DNA of 64,000 nt from Actinomycetes bacterium. GTDB taxonomy: Bacteria; Actinomycetota; Actinomycetes; S36-B12. Positions 25,276 through 33,992 of this stretch are shown piece by piece. A program made the translations under genes and the position numbers. Each line of letters begins with the position of its first letter. Within the stretch, counting starts at the first letter, position 1. The stretch spans positions 16,486-80,485 of the forward strand of contig JAHECS010000007.1 in the NCBI GenBank assembly GCA_024641635.1, read 5' to 3'. Under the pieces are notes generated by a model, which was not told the DNA's origin, made no database searches, and saw only the letters and a list, made by a program, of their open reading frames with translations.

Positions 25276-26001
25276 ATGCTGTACTGGATCCTCAAGCATC
25301 TTGTGGTCGGTCCGTGGCTGCGGGTGCTCTTCCGGCCATGGGTCGAAGGCAGCGAGAACGTGCCAGACAAGGGCGCCGCCATCATCGCGAGCAATCACCT
25401 GTCCTTCTCCGACTCGTTCTTCCTGCCCCTCGTCGTGCCCCGGCCCATCACCTTCCTCGCGAAGAGCGACTACTTCACCGGGAAGGGCATCAAGGGCCTG
25501 TTCACGAAGGCCTTCTTCGCCGGCGTCGGGCAGGTGCCCGTCGACCGATCGGGCGGTCGCGCGTCCGAGGCGGCCCTGCGCACCGGGCTGCGCATCCTCG
25601 GCGAGGGCAGCCTGCTGGGCATCTACCCCGAGGGCACCCGCTCGCCGAACGGCACCCTGTACCGCGGCAAGACCGGCGTCGCCCGCATGGCCATGGAGGC
25701 CAAGGTGCCGATCATCCCGGCCGCGATGATCAACACCTACGAGATCCAGCCGCCGGGCCAGATTCGCCCGAGCATCCAGCGGGTGGGCATCCGGTTGGGC
25801 CGAGCGCTCGACTTCACCCGCTACGAGGGCCTCGAGAACGACCGCTTCGTGCTTCGGTCGGTCACGGACGAGGTGATGTACGAGCTCATGTCCCTGTCCG
25901 GTCAGGAGTACGTGGACATGTACGCGACCCGAGCCAAGGAGCTGATCGCAGAAGGTTCGCCGGCGGACTCGCGCTCGATGGTCCCGTCCGAAGGAGATTG
26001 A
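25276..26001 (+). CDS. 1-acyl-sn-glycerol-3-phosphate acyltransferase family (PlsC-like)
   Basis: Membrane-associated acyltransferase for phospholipid synthesis. The 241-residue protein has motif I NHLSFSDS (HX4D), the substrate motif YPEGTRSP and the VPIIPAAM segment, in the right order. GGAGGAGG sits 9 bases before ATG 25276. The M. tuberculosis counterpart in the recalled synteny is Rv2182c. It converges on glpK with a 6-base gap. Confidence 0.9.
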   Translation: MLYWILKHLVVGPWLRVLFRPWVEGSENVPDKGAAIIASNHLSFSDSFFLPLVVPRPITFLAKSDYFTGKGIKGLFTKAFFAGVGQVPVDRSGGRASEAALRTGLRILGEGSLLGIYPEGTRSPNGTLYRGKTGVARMAMEAKVPIIPAAMINTYEIQPPGQIRPSIQRVGIRLGRALDFTRYEGLENDRFVLRSVTDEVMYELMSLSGQEYVDMYATRAKELIAEGSPADSRSMVPSEGD

Positions 26002-26007
26002 GCAGGG

Positions 26008-27489
26008 TCAGAGCGCCCAGCGGCGGCTGCGGGCGACGGCCTCGCGCCAGCGCTCATGCGACACCCGGTCGATGACGCCGGGCTCGAACGTCCCGGACGA
26101 CCTGCGGCTGCTCGCCAGGGCCTCCGTCGTCGGCCAGAGTCCCGCACCCAGACCGGCGAGGAAGGCAGCGCCCAGTCCCGTGGTCTGCAGCTCGGCGGAC
26201 CGGTCGACGACGAGCCGCACCGCATCGGCCTGCAGCTGGCAGAGCAGGTCGTTGGCCGCCGCCCCTCCGTCGATGGCGAGGCGGGTCAGGGGCACCTCGC
26301 CGTCACGGGCCATCAGGTCGACGACGTCACGCACCTGGAAGGCGATGGCGTCGAGGGTGGCCCGCGCCACGTGCGCGCTCGTCGTCCCTCGCGTGATGCC
26401 GATGATGAGACCACGCGCCGTGGGATCCCACTCCGGCGCGCCGAGTCCGGTCAGGGCGGGGACGAAGACCACTCCGCCGGAGTCGGGCACGCTGGCGGCG
26501 AGTGCCTCGACGTCGGCTGCTGAGTCGATGATGCCGAGTCCGTCGCGCAGCCACTGGACCGCTGCTCCGGTGACGAACACCGCGCCCTCGAGAGCGAAGT
26601 CGCGCCGACCGTCCGGGTGGGCGAGGGCCACTGTGGTCAGCAGGCCGTGGCTGGAGCGGGCGATGCGAGTGCCCGTGTGGACGAGCAGGAACGAGCCGGT
26701 TCCGTAGGTGCACTTGGCCGAGCCCGGAGTGAACCCGGCCTGCCCCACGAGCGCTGCCTGCTGGTCTCCCGCGATCCCGGTGATGGGCAGGTCCAGCCCG
26801 AGGAAGGCGGCCGGATCGGTGCGTGCGAGCTGGCCGTAGGACGGGACGATCTCGGGGAGCGCGGACCGGGGGACGCCGAACAGGGCGCACAGCTGGTCGC
26901 TCCACGAGCCGGTCTCGAGGTCGTACAGCAGCGTCCGGGAGGCGTTGGTCGCGTCCGTGATGTGGAACAGGCCGCGAGACATGCGGGCCACGAGGTACGA
27001 ATCGACCGTCCCGATGGCCGTGCGACCGGACTCCACCCCGCTCCACGCGTGCGGATCCTCGGCGCGAATCCAGGAGAGCTTGGTCGCGGAGAAGTACGGG
27101 TCCAGCCGGAGGCCGGTGCGATCGGTGACCAGCGGCTCGTGGCCGTCCTCTCGGAGCGACTCGCACAGCGCGGCGGTGCGACGGTCCTGCCACACGATCG
27201 CGCGCCGGGGCGCCCCGAGTGTCTCGCGATCCCACAGGCAGACGGTCTCCCGCTGGTTCGTGATGCCCACGGCGAGGATGTCGTCCGCGCCGCCGTGCTC
27301 GGCGAGCGCCTGCCGGGTTGCCTCCAGCGTCGCGGACCACATCTCGCCGAGGTCGTGCTCGACCCATCCGTCGGCTGGGAAGTGCTGGGCGAACTCGCGG
27401 TAGCCGCGTGCGACCACGGAAGCGGTGTCGTCGACGACCAGGGCGGTGACCCCGGTCGTGCCGGCGTCGATGGCGAGGATGGCGGGCAT
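26008..27489 (-). CDS. glpK: glycerol kinase
   Basis: FGGY-family kinase making glycerol-3-phosphate from glycerol. The 493-residue protein starts with IDAGTTGVTALV and contains the GlpK-typical NQRETVCLWDRETLGAP, SATKLSWI and TYGTGSFLLVHTG segments and the late IDGGAAANDLL nucleotide-site segment. No glpF or glpD lies beside it. ATG 27489 has a -10 box 6 bases upstream. It is divergent from the phosphofructokinase gene. Confidence 0.92.
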   Translation of the reverse strand: MPAILAIDAGTTGVTALVVDDTASVVARGYREFAQHFPADGWVEHDLGEMWSATLEATRQALAEHGGADDILAVGITNQRETVCLWDRETLGAPRRAIVWQDRRTAALCESLREDGHEPLVTDRTGLRLDPYFSATKLSWIRAEDPHAWSGVESGRTAIGTVDSYLVARMSRGLFHITDATNASRTLLYDLETGSWSDQLCALFGVPRSALPEIVPSYGQLARTDPAAFLGLDLPITGIAGDQQAALVGQAGFTPGSAKCTYGTGSFLLVHTGTRIARSSHGLLTTVALAHPDGRRDFALEGAVFVTGAAVQWLRDGLGIIDSAADVEALAASVPDSGGVVFVPALTGLGAPEWDPTARGLIIGITRGTTSAHVARATLDAIAFQVRDVVDLMARDGEVPLTRLAIDGGAAANDLLCQLQADAVRLVVDRSAELQTTGLGAAFLAGLGAGLWPTTEALASSRRSSGTFEPGVIDRVSHERWREAVARSRRWAL

Positions 27490-27495
27490 GTCACA

Positions 27496-27501
27496 ACCCT
27501 A
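27496..27501 (-). promoter_or_regulatory. -10 box TAGGGT, leaderless start of glpK
   Basis: Minus-strand TAGGGT is followed by 6 bases and ATG 27489. It sits just beside the -35 box of the divergent pfkA promoter, so the two promoters may interfere. Confidence 0.5.
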
Positions 27502-27506
27502 GGCGC

Positions 27507-27535
27507 ATGACAGCGCTTGCAGCCGTGACTAGGCT
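27507..27535 (+). promoter_or_regulatory. -35/-10 promoter of the phosphofructokinase gene
   Basis: ATGACA (27507-27512), a 17-base spacer and TAGGCT (27530-27535) match the housekeeping sigma consensus well. The predicted leader is about 70 bases long with AAAGGTGCAGG before ATG 27615. Confidence 0.6.
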
Positions 27536-27614
27536 TAGGCTGGCTGAGGGCGAAGGCGCCCGCGGGACGCGACCGAGTGCCGCATCCCGAACTCGAGCGA
27601 AAGGTGCAGGTTAA

Positions 27615-28640
27615 ATGCGCGTCGGCGTTCTCACAGGTGGTGGCGACTGCCCCGGTCTCAACGCGGTCATTCGCGCCGCGGTCCGGCGCGGTGTGACGGA
27701 GTACGGCTACGAGTTCGTCGGCTTCCGGGACGGCTGGAGAGGCCCGCTCGAGGGGCTCACGATGGAACTCGGCATCCCGCAGGTCCGCGGCATCCTGCCC
27801 CGTGGCGGCACGATCCTCGGTTCCTCGCGGACGAACCTGGTGAAGATCGATGGCGGCATCGAGCGCACCGAGGAGAACCTTCGCAAGCTCGGCATCGACG
27901 CCCTCATCGCGATCGGCGGAGAGGACACGCTCGGCGTGGCCACGACGCTCACCGAGCACGGCTTCCACGTCATCGGCGTCCCGAAGACCATCGACAACGA
28001 CCTGAGCGCCACCGACTACACCTTCGGCTTCGACACGGCGGTGAGCATCGCCACGGAGGCCATCGACCGGCTGCACACCACGGCCGAGTCGCACCATCGG
28101 ATCCTCATCTGCGAGGTCATGGGCCGGCATGCGGGCTGGATCGCACTTCACTCCGGGATGGCGGGTGGCGCGAACGTCATCCTCATCCCCGAGGTCGAGT
28201 TCGACCTGGACCAGGTGATCGGCTGGGTGGAGTCGCGCTTCAAGGCTTCGTACGCGCCGATCATCGTCGTCGCCGAGGGCGCGCTGCCCAAGGGCGGCAC
28301 CCTGGTGACCAAGGACCAGAGCCTGGATTCGTTCGGCCACGTCAAGCTCTCCGGGATCGGCGAGTGGCTGGCCCAGCAGGTCGAGGAGCGGACCGGCCAC
28401 GAGGCGCGCACGACCGTGCTCGGCCACATCCAGCGCGGCGGCACGCCGACCGCGTTCGACCGGGTGCTTGCCACGCGGTTCGGGCTCAACGCCATCACGG
28501 CGGTCAAGGACGAGGCCTGGGGCACGATGGTCGCACTTCAGGGCACGGACATCGTCCGGGTCCCGCTGCAGGCGGCGACCGGCGTGCTCAAGACAGTCCC
28601 GGAGGAGCGGTACGTGGAGGCGCAGTCGTTCTTCGGCTGA
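27615..28640 (+). CDS. pfkA: 6-phosphofructokinase, predicted PPi-dependent
   Basis: Phosphorylates fructose-6-phosphate. The 341-residue protein is a group III PFK with TGGGDCPGLN near the start, the catalytic segment PKTIDND and MGRHAGWIA. The two donor-specificity positions carry Asp104 (GGEDT) and Lys124 (PKTIDND), the pair known from PPi-using enzymes such as that of Amycolatopsis methanolica; ATP-using enzymes have Gly104. I infer that it uses pyrophosphate and may be reversible. It has its own promoter and is followed 20 bases later by the DAHP synthase gene. Confidence 0.9.
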   Translation: MRVGVLTGGGDCPGLNAVIRAAVRRGVTEYGYEFVGFRDGWRGPLEGLTMELGIPQVRGILPRGGTILGSSRTNLVKIDGGIERTEENLRKLGIDALIAIGGEDTLGVATTLTEHGFHVIGVPKTIDNDLSATDYTFGFDTAVSIATEAIDRLHTTAESHHRILICEVMGRHAGWIALHSGMAGGANVILIPEVEFDLDQVIGWVESRFKASYAPIIVVAEGALPKGGTLVTKDQSLDSFGHVKLSGIGEWLAQQVEERTGHEARTTVLGHIQRGGTPTAFDRVLATRFGLNAITAVKDEAWGTMVALQGTDIVRVPLQAATGVLKTVPEERYVEAQSFFG

Positions 28641-28648
28641 GCTACCCC

Positions 28649-28654
28649 TAACCT
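28649..28654 (+). promoter_or_regulatory. -10 box TAACCT, leaderless start of DAHP synthase
   Basis: TAACCT is followed by 6 bases and ATG 28661, lying in the 20-base gap after pfkA. Confidence 0.5.
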
Positions 28655-28660
28655 TGACGC

Positions 28661-29989
28661 ATGCGCGACGCGATCACCTGGCCTGACCTGCCGGCTGCCC
28701 AGCAGCCGCCGTGGCCGGACGCCGACGCGCTCCGGGCTGCCGTCGACGAGCTCGCGACGCTTCCGCCGCTCGTGTTCGCGGGGGAGTGCGATGTCCTGGC
28801 CAAGCGACTGGCGGACGCCGCGCAGGGCAAGGCCTTCGTCCTCATGGGCGGGGACTGCGCTGAGACGTTCGTGGCCAACAACGCCGATTCGATCCGGGCT
28901 CGGCTCAAGACCGTGCTCCAGATGTCGGTCGTGCTCACGTACGCGGCGTCCCTGCCAGTGGTCAAGGTCGGCCGCGTGGCGGGCCAGTACTTCAAGCCGC
29001 GCTCGAATCTCACCGAGGTTCGCGACGGCGTCGAGCTGACCTCGTACTTCGGTGACGCGGTCAACTCCCTGCGGTTCGATGAGGAGAGCCGCCGGCCGGA
29101 TCCGCAACGGCTGGTGCGCACGTACAACGCATCAAGTGCGGCGCTGAACCTCGTCCGCGCCTTCACCCAGGGCGGGTATGCCGATCTTCGCCAGGTGCAT
29201 GCGTGGAACCAGGACTTCGTGCGCGACTCCGTGGCCGGCCAGCGCTACGAGGCGCTCGCCGCGGACATCGACCGTGCGCTGTCGTTCATGAACGCGATCG
29301 GGGCTGAGCCGGAAGAGCTCCAGCGGGTGGAGTTCTACGCCGCGCACGAGGCCCTGTCCATCGACTACGAGCGTGCCCTGACGCGCATCGACTCGCGCAC
29401 CGGCCTGCCGTACGACGTGTCCGGGCACTTCCTGTGGATCGGCGAGCGGACTCGGCAGCTTGACGGCGCCCATATCCACTTCGCGGCGACGATCCAGAAC
29501 CCCATCGGGGTCAAGGTCGGTCCGACGGCGTCGCCGGAGGACATCGCGCAGATGTGCGAAGTGCTCAACCCTGATCGTGTCCCGGGGCGGCTGACGCTCA
29601 TCTCCCGCATGGGCGCTGGGAAGGTGCGCGATGCGCTGCCCGGCATCGTCCAGAAGGTCGACGCCAGCGGGGTCCCCGTCGTGTGGGTGTGCGACCCGAT
29701 GCACGGCAACACGCGCGAGGCGGCCTCCGGCCACAAGACGCGGCTGTTCGACGACGTCGTCAACGAGGTCGAAGGCTTCTTCGAGGTGCATCGGAACCTC
29801 GGCACGGTGCCGGGCGGGCTGCACATCGAGTTGACCGGCGATGACGTCACCGAGTGCGTCGGCGGCACGGGCGGAGTGCTCGAGGGCAATCTCGGCGACC
29901 GCTACGAGACGGCCTGTGATCCGCGCCTGAACCGCGAGCAGAGCCTTGAGCTGGCGTTCCTCGTGGCCGACATGCTGATGATGCGGTAG
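28661..29989 (+). CDS. aroG: class II 3-deoxy-7-phosphoheptulonate synthase
   Basis: First step of the shikimate pathway, joining phosphoenolpyruvate and erythrose-4-phosphate. The 442-residue plant/actinobacterial class II enzyme shows MGGDCAETF, RVAGQYFKPRS, WIGERTRQLDGAH, NPIGVKVGPT, SRMGAGKVRD, CDPMHGNTRE and the C-terminal DPRLNREQSLELAF. It is placed as in M. tuberculosis (Rv2178c, recalled). Beside a PFK it would draw on early glycolytic and pentose intermediates. The next gene starts 2 bases after its stop. Confidence 0.95.
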   Translation: MRDAITWPDLPAAQQPPWPDADALRAAVDELATLPPLVFAGECDVLAKRLADAAQGKAFVLMGGDCAETFVANNADSIRARLKTVLQMSVVLTYAASLPVVKVGRVAGQYFKPRSNLTEVRDGVELTSYFGDAVNSLRFDEESRRPDPQRLVRTYNASSAALNLVRAFTQGGYADLRQVHAWNQDFVRDSVAGQRYEALAADIDRALSFMNAIGAEPEELQRVEFYAAHEALSIDYERALTRIDSRTGLPYDVSGHFLWIGERTRQLDGAHIHFAATIQNPIGVKVGPTASPEDIAQMCEVLNPDRVPGRLTLISRMGAGKVRDALPGIVQKVDASGVPVVWVCDPMHGNTREAASGHKTRLFDDVVNEVEGFFEVHRNLGTVPGGLHIELTGDDVTECVGGTGGVLEGNLGDRYETACDPRLNREQSLELAFLVADMLMMR

Positions 29990-29991
29990 CG

Positions 29992-30525
29992 ATGTCCCAT
30001 CCGGTGGGCACGCTGCTGGCCGCGACCTACCGCACGCCCGCCGGGCCGATCGTTGTGGTCGTGGATCCGCATGCGGCGGGGGACCTCGGCCCCTCCGAGT
30101 ACGGCGCCGTGGTGGCCTCGACCTTCCGGGACCTCGACGACGCCGCTGACCGGATCCCCATCGGTTTCGACATCAGGCCGCGGAGCACCGTCCCGTTCAT
30201 CACCGACGTGCTTGCCCGGTATGCCGACGGCGACCTGGACGCGCTCGACGAGGTGTCCGTGAGCCAGCCCGGCGGGCCGTTCCAGCAGCGTGCCTGGCGG
30301 GCGATGCGCACCATCAGGGCCGGCAGCGTCGACACCTACGCGGGGCTGGCGCGCCGCGCGGGCAACGCCCGGGCGGCCCGGGCCGCGGGCACGGTGTGCT
30401 CGACCAACCTCGTGGCCCCCTTCGTGCCGTGCCACCGGATCGTCGCATCCAACGGCATCGGCGGCTACGGCTACGGAATGGACATCAAGGTCGCGCTGCT
30501 CGAGCACGAGGGCGTCCTCCTCTGA
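29992..30525 (+). CDS. methylated-DNA--protein-cysteine methyltransferase (Ogt-like)
   Basis: Direct-reversal repair of O6-alkylguanine. The 177-residue protein has an N-terminal variable domain and a C-terminal DNA-binding domain with the segment GGPFQQRAWRAMRTI, the arginine finger region and the acceptor motif VPCHRIVASNG (Cys in PCHR near residue 145). There is no Ada-type zinc domain. It lies 2 bases after aroG, probably in the same transcript. Its stop codon touches the large hairpin that follows. Confidence 0.9.
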   Translation: MSHPVGTLLAATYRTPAGPIVVVVDPHAAGDLGPSEYGAVVASTFRDLDDAADRIPIGFDIRPRSTVPFITDVLARYADGDLDALDEVSVSQPGGPFQQRAWRAMRTIRAGSVDTYAGLARRAGNARAARAAGTVCSTNLVAPFVPCHRIVASNGIGGYGYGMDIKVALLEHEGVLL

Positions 30526-30592
30526 CCGCCGAGAGGCACGCTGTGGTCGTCAAACCCCCCGGTTTCACGACCACGGCGTGCCTCTCGGCGGT
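30525..30592. terminator. very long near-perfect hairpin between convergent genes
   Basis: A 26-base left arm (30525-30550) and a 26-base right arm (30567-30592) pair at 25 of 26 positions. The 16-base loop contains a further small stem (AAACC with GGTTT). Arms begin ACCGCCGAGAGGCACGC. It may serve as a two-way terminator for the Ogt and FAD-oxidoreductase genes, but the stem is far longer than needed and may be a dispersed palindromic repeat. Confidence 0.7.
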
Positions 30593-30627
30593 GGATGGGG
30601 GGGTGGGGGTCGGCGGCGGTGGGGCGC

Positions 30628-31794
30628 TCAGACGATGTTCACCTCGCCGCGGAGGCTGCCCTCCGCGAAGCGATCCGTGCTGAACGGCGACACGTCCAGG
30701 AACGGCTCCCGCCCCAGGTACAGGTCGCGGATGACCTCGCCGACGGCCGGGCCCTGCAGGAACCCGTGACCGGAGAACCCGGTGGCATACAGGAAGCGGG
30801 AGACCGAGGCCGACTCACCGAGCAGGGCATTGTGGTCGGGGGTCACCTCGTACATGCCCACCCAGCGATGCGCGATCCCGAGATCGAGCAACGCGGGGGC
30901 TCGACGCTCCATCGCGGACATCAGGTCCGGTAGCCACTCCTCGCTGTACTCAGTCCGGAAGCCCGGCTTCTCCTCCTGGTAGGACATTCCGAGAAGCAGT
31001 CCGGGCCCCTCGCGATGGAAGTAGAACGTCGTGCCCGCATCGATCGTCATCGGCATGGTGTCCGGCAGCAGCCGACGGAGTCCGTCGGGCAACGGCTCGC
31101 TGATGAGGATCTGCCGACGAAGGGGGTCGACGGGCAGCTCGACGGACGCCATGGTGCCGACGTCCCGCGACCACGCGCCTGCCGCGCACACGACGGCGTC
31201 CGTGGCCACGATGCCGTGATCGGTCTGGACCGCCGTGATGGCGCCGTCCCTGACGGTGATGCCGGTGACCGTGACGCCGGTGCGGATCGTGGCGCCGTGT
31301 CGTCGCGCCCCCGTCGCGTAGCCGAGGACGACCGATTCGGGCGAGCAGTACCCATCGCGTTGGTGGAAGGCGGCCGCCAGTATCCCGTCCGCCGCGACGG
31401 CCGGGGACAGCGCGACGGCCTCGTCGGGGGAGAGCAGCCGGCTGGCGGCGCCCATGCCGTTCTGCAGGGCCACCGACTGCTCGTAGGCGGCCACCTCCTC
31501 GGCGGTCGTGAGGAGGAACAGGTACCCGGGCTGGCGCAGGTCTATCTCCTGCCCCGGGCGCTCAGGGAAGGCCTCGAACGCATCGAGGCCGCGCAACCCC
31601 AGGGCGATGTTCACGGGGTCGGAGAACTGCGCGCGAACCCCGCCGGCCGCCTTGCACGTGGAGCCGCTGCCCAGCTGGGCCATCTCCAGCAGCAGGACGT
31701 CGTGGACTCCGGCCTCGGCCAGGTGGAAGGCGATCGACGTGCCCATGACCCCACCGCCGACGATCACGACGGACGCGCGTTCGGGCAGGGTCAT
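30628..31794 (-). CDS. FAD-dependent oxidoreductase (DAO / sarcosine oxidase beta-like)
   Basis: A 388-residue DAO-family flavoenzyme that would oxidise an amino- or imino-acid such as sarcosine, dimethylglycine or proline. The dinucleotide site VVIVGGGVMGTS is near residues 9-20, AAGAWS near residue 205, and the C-terminal GFSGHGFLQGPAVGEV closes the FAD site. No sarcosine oxidase alpha, gamma or delta genes are near, so it acts as a single subunit. The exact substrate is unknown. Confidence 0.85.
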   Translation of the reverse strand: MTLPERASVVIVGGGVMGTSIAFHLAEAGVHDVLLLEMAQLGSGSTCKAAGGVRAQFSDPVNIALGLRGLDAFEAFPERPGQEIDLRQPGYLFLLTTAEEVAAYEQSVALQNGMGAASRLLSPDEAVALSPAVAADGILAAAFHQRDGYCSPESVVLGYATGARRHGATIRTGVTVTGITVRDGAITAVQTDHGIVATDAVVCAAGAWSRDVGTMASVELPVDPLRRQILISEPLPDGLRRLLPDTMPMTIDAGTTFYFHREGPGLLLGMSYQEEKPGFRTEYSEEWLPDLMSAMERRAPALLDLGIAHRWVGMYEVTPDHNALLGESASVSRFLYATGFSGHGFLQGPAVGEVIRDLYLGREPFLDVSPFSTDRFAEGSLRGEVNIV

Positions 31795-31800
31795 GAGCCG

Positions 31801-31806
31801 ACCCTA
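31801..31806 (-). promoter_or_regulatory. -10 box TAGGGT, leaderless start of the FAD oxidoreductase
   Basis: Minus-strand TAGGGT is followed by 6 bases and ATG 31794. Confidence 0.5.
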
Positions 31807-31866
31807 TTCACCTCGGCGGCCGCGGCGGAGGCTGAATCCGCTGCCACGCGCAGCGGTGTCACGGTG

Positions 31867-32436
31867 CTAGAAGCGCGTGACCTTGTGGGCGTCGCCGGCG
31901 CGGTCGTACGTGATCCACTCACCGGTCTGCTCGCCCTTGCGGAACGAGCCGGACCGCATGAGGGAGCCGTCACGGCGGTACCACCGCCAGGCACCGACCA
32001 TGGTGTCGCCATCGAGCCGACCGGCCTGCTTGAGGAAGCCGTTGTCGTAGTACTCCTTCACCTCCCCGCCCTTCTTGGGATAGCCGGCGTTGATGTCGCG
32101 CATACGGGCCTTGAGGACGCGCTTGAGCAGCGGTGCCGGAAACGCCTCGTCGATGCCGAAGTGGATCGACCCCTTCGTCTGCGGGTAGTCGGCGAGCTCC
32201 GCGGCGAACTCGGAGGCGATCGACGTGCTGTACGGGAAGAGGCTGTTGTGGCGGGTGAATCCGTCCAATCCGATGATCGCCGGTCCGGTGGCATCGCCGG
32301 CCTTGAACGTCGGCATCCCGTATGCCAGGACCTCCACGGCGCCGGGTAGCGCCGTCCGGATCGTCGCGACGGTGCGGGTCAGCGCGGAATGCTGGGGACC
32401 GTCGAACCGATCGAGGTGGTCGTCGATGACGGTCAT
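31867..32436 (-). CDS. DUF1801-like domain joined to MORN-type repeats
   Basis: A 189-residue protein. The N-terminal part (about 1-115) resembles the DUF1801/YdhG fold: LPGAVEVLAYGMPTF, RHNSLFPYS, and TKGSIHFGIDEAFP. The C-terminal part (about 120-185) contains short repeats (VKEYYDNGFLKQAGRL, WRWYRRDGSLMRSGSF, EWITYDRAG) of the toxin-antitoxin YwqK/MORN-variant type. Its start overlaps the ALDH stop by 4 bases, so it is likely co-expressed with it. Function unknown; no toxin gene is nearby. Confidence 0.75.
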   Translation of the reverse strand: MTVIDDHLDRFDGPQHSALTRTVATIRTALPGAVEVLAYGMPTFKAGDATGPAIIGLDGFTRHNSLFPYSTSIASEFAAELADYPQTKGSIHFGIDEAFPAPLLKRVLKARMRDINAGYPKKGGEVKEYYDNGFLKQAGRLDGDTMVGAWRWYRRDGSLMRSGSFRKGEQTGEWITYDRAGDAHKVTRF

Positions 32437-33947
32437 CCGAAGTTCACCCCCTGGGCGAGCGGCAGCTCGTGGGAGTAGTTGATGGTGTTGGTGGCGCGAC
32501 GCATGTACCCGCGCCAGGCATCCGACCCGGACTCGCGTCCGCCGCCGGTCGTCTTCTCGCCACCGAAGGCGCCGCCGATCTCGGCCCCGGACGTGCCGAT
32601 GTTCACGTTGACGATGCCGCAGTCCGAACCACCGGACGACATGAACAGCTCCGCCTCCCGCTGGTCGAGGGTGAAGATGCTGGAGGACAGGCCCTGGGGC
32701 ACGCCGTTCTGAAGGGCGATGGCCTCGTCGATCGTGTCGTAGGACAGGACGTACAGGATCGGCGCGAAGGTCTCGCGCCGCACGATGTCTGCCTGCTCCG
32801 GCATGCGGACCACGGCGGGCCGGACGTAGAAGCCGTCGGGGCCGTCCTCGACGTTGACGCGCTCACCGCCGACGACGATGGTGCCGCCGGCGTCGGTGGC
32901 CTCGGCGAGGGCCTCCTGCATGCGTTCGAAGGAGCCTTCGTCGATCAGCGGCCCGACGAGGGTGCCGGGCTCGAGCGGGCTGCCGACGTCCAGGCGGCTG
33001 TAGACCTCGGCCACGCGGCGCACGACCTCGTCGACGACGGACGTGTGGGCGATCACCCGGCGGAGGCTGGTGCAGCGCTGGCCGGCCGTCCCCGCCGCCG
33101 CGAACACGATGCCGCGGACGGCCAGGTCGAGGTCCGCGGACGGCGCGACGATGGCAGCGTTGTTGCCTCCGAGCTCGAGGATGGCCCGACCGAAGCGCGC
33201 GGCCACGCGCGGACCCACCAGCGCGCCCATGCGCTCGGATCCGGTGGCGCTGATGACGGCGACCTTCGGGTTCTCGACGAGGGCCGGACCGGCGTCCCGA
33301 TCGGCGATCGCGAGGACGTGGATGTCTTCGGGGGCCTGCTGCTCCGCGATGGCACGGTCCAATAGGGCCGCGCAGGCCAGGGCGGTGAGTGGGACCTTCT
33401 CGGACGGCTTCCATACGACCGTGTTCCCGCACACGAGCGCGATGGCCGTGTTCCACGCCCACACGGCGACCGGGAAGTTGAAAGCCGAGATGACCCCGAC
33501 CACCCCGCAGGGATGCCACGTCTCCATCAGCCGGTGGCCCGGGCGCTCCGACGGCATCGTGCGGCCCTCGAGCTGGCGGGACAGGCCGACCGCGAAGTCA
33601 CAGATGTCGATCATCTCCTGGACCTCGCCGAGAGCCTCGCTTCGGATCTTGCCCACCTCGAGCTGCACGAGGTCCGCGAGGTCCTCCTTGTGCTGTTCGA
33701 GCACGCGGCCGAACGACTTGATCAGGAAGCCGCGAACGGGGGCGGGCGTCGAGCGCCAAGCCGGGAAGGCCGCATCGGCGCGGTCGACGGCGGCGTCCAT
33801 CCCGGCCGCATCGAGTGCCGGGATCACCAGCAGCGTGCTTCCGTCGATGGGCGACCGTGACACCACGCTGGGTGCCTGCGCATCGGACGGCAGGGAGACC
33901 CCGCAGGCGGACAGGGCGGCAAGGGCTCGGGCGGCGAGGTCGGTCAT
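32433..33947 (-). CDS. amaB: aldehyde dehydrogenase, ALDH7 / L-piperidine-6-carboxylate dehydrogenase type
   Basis: Predicted to oxidise alpha-aminoadipic semialdehyde (from lysine breakdown) to aminoadipate with NAD(P)+. The 504-residue protein has FNFPVAVWAWN, the catalytic Glu in ELGGNNA and Cys in GQRCTSLRR, and the ALDH7-specific end segment GAFGGEKTTGGGRESGSDAWR, which is the basis for the assignment. No lysine aminotransferase gene is adjacent. ATG 33947 has a -10-like CAGACT 6 bases upstream. Confidence 0.87.
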   Translation of the reverse strand: MTDLAARALAALSACGVSLPSDAQAPSVVSRSPIDGSTLLVIPALDAAGMDAAVDRADAAFPAWRSTPAPVRGFLIKSFGRVLEQHKEDLADLVQLEVGKIRSEALGEVQEMIDICDFAVGLSRQLEGRTMPSERPGHRLMETWHPCGVVGVISAFNFPVAVWAWNTAIALVCGNTVVWKPSEKVPLTALACAALLDRAIAEQQAPEDIHVLAIADRDAGPALVENPKVAVISATGSERMGALVGPRVAARFGRAILELGGNNAAIVAPSADLDLAVRGIVFAAAGTAGQRCTSLRRVIAHTSVVDEVVRRVAEVYSRLDVGSPLEPGTLVGPLIDEGSFERMQEALAEATDAGGTIVVGGERVNVEDGPDGFYVRPAVVRMPEQADIVRRETFAPILYVLSYDTIDEAIALQNGVPQGLSSSIFTLDQREAELFMSSGGSDCGIVNVNIGTSGAEIGGAFGGEKTTGGGRESGSDAWRGYMRRATNTINYSHELPLAQGVNFG

Positions 33948-33953
33948 GGCGTC

Positions 33954-33959
33954 AGTCTG
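33954..33959 (-). promoter_or_regulatory. -10-like box CAGACT upstream of the ALDH gene
   Basis: Minus-strand CAGACT is followed by 6 bases and ATG 33947, the same layout as in front of ctaE. Confidence 0.4.
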
Positions 33960-33992
33960 CCGCGTGGGCCGCCGCGCCGGATGGTCGGTCGC

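Noticed and set aside
31867-32436. Antitoxin of a toxin-antitoxin pair, suggested by the YwqK-like repeats
   Set aside because: No toxin-sized partner lies next to it; its only coupled neighbour is a metabolic aldehyde dehydrogenase.
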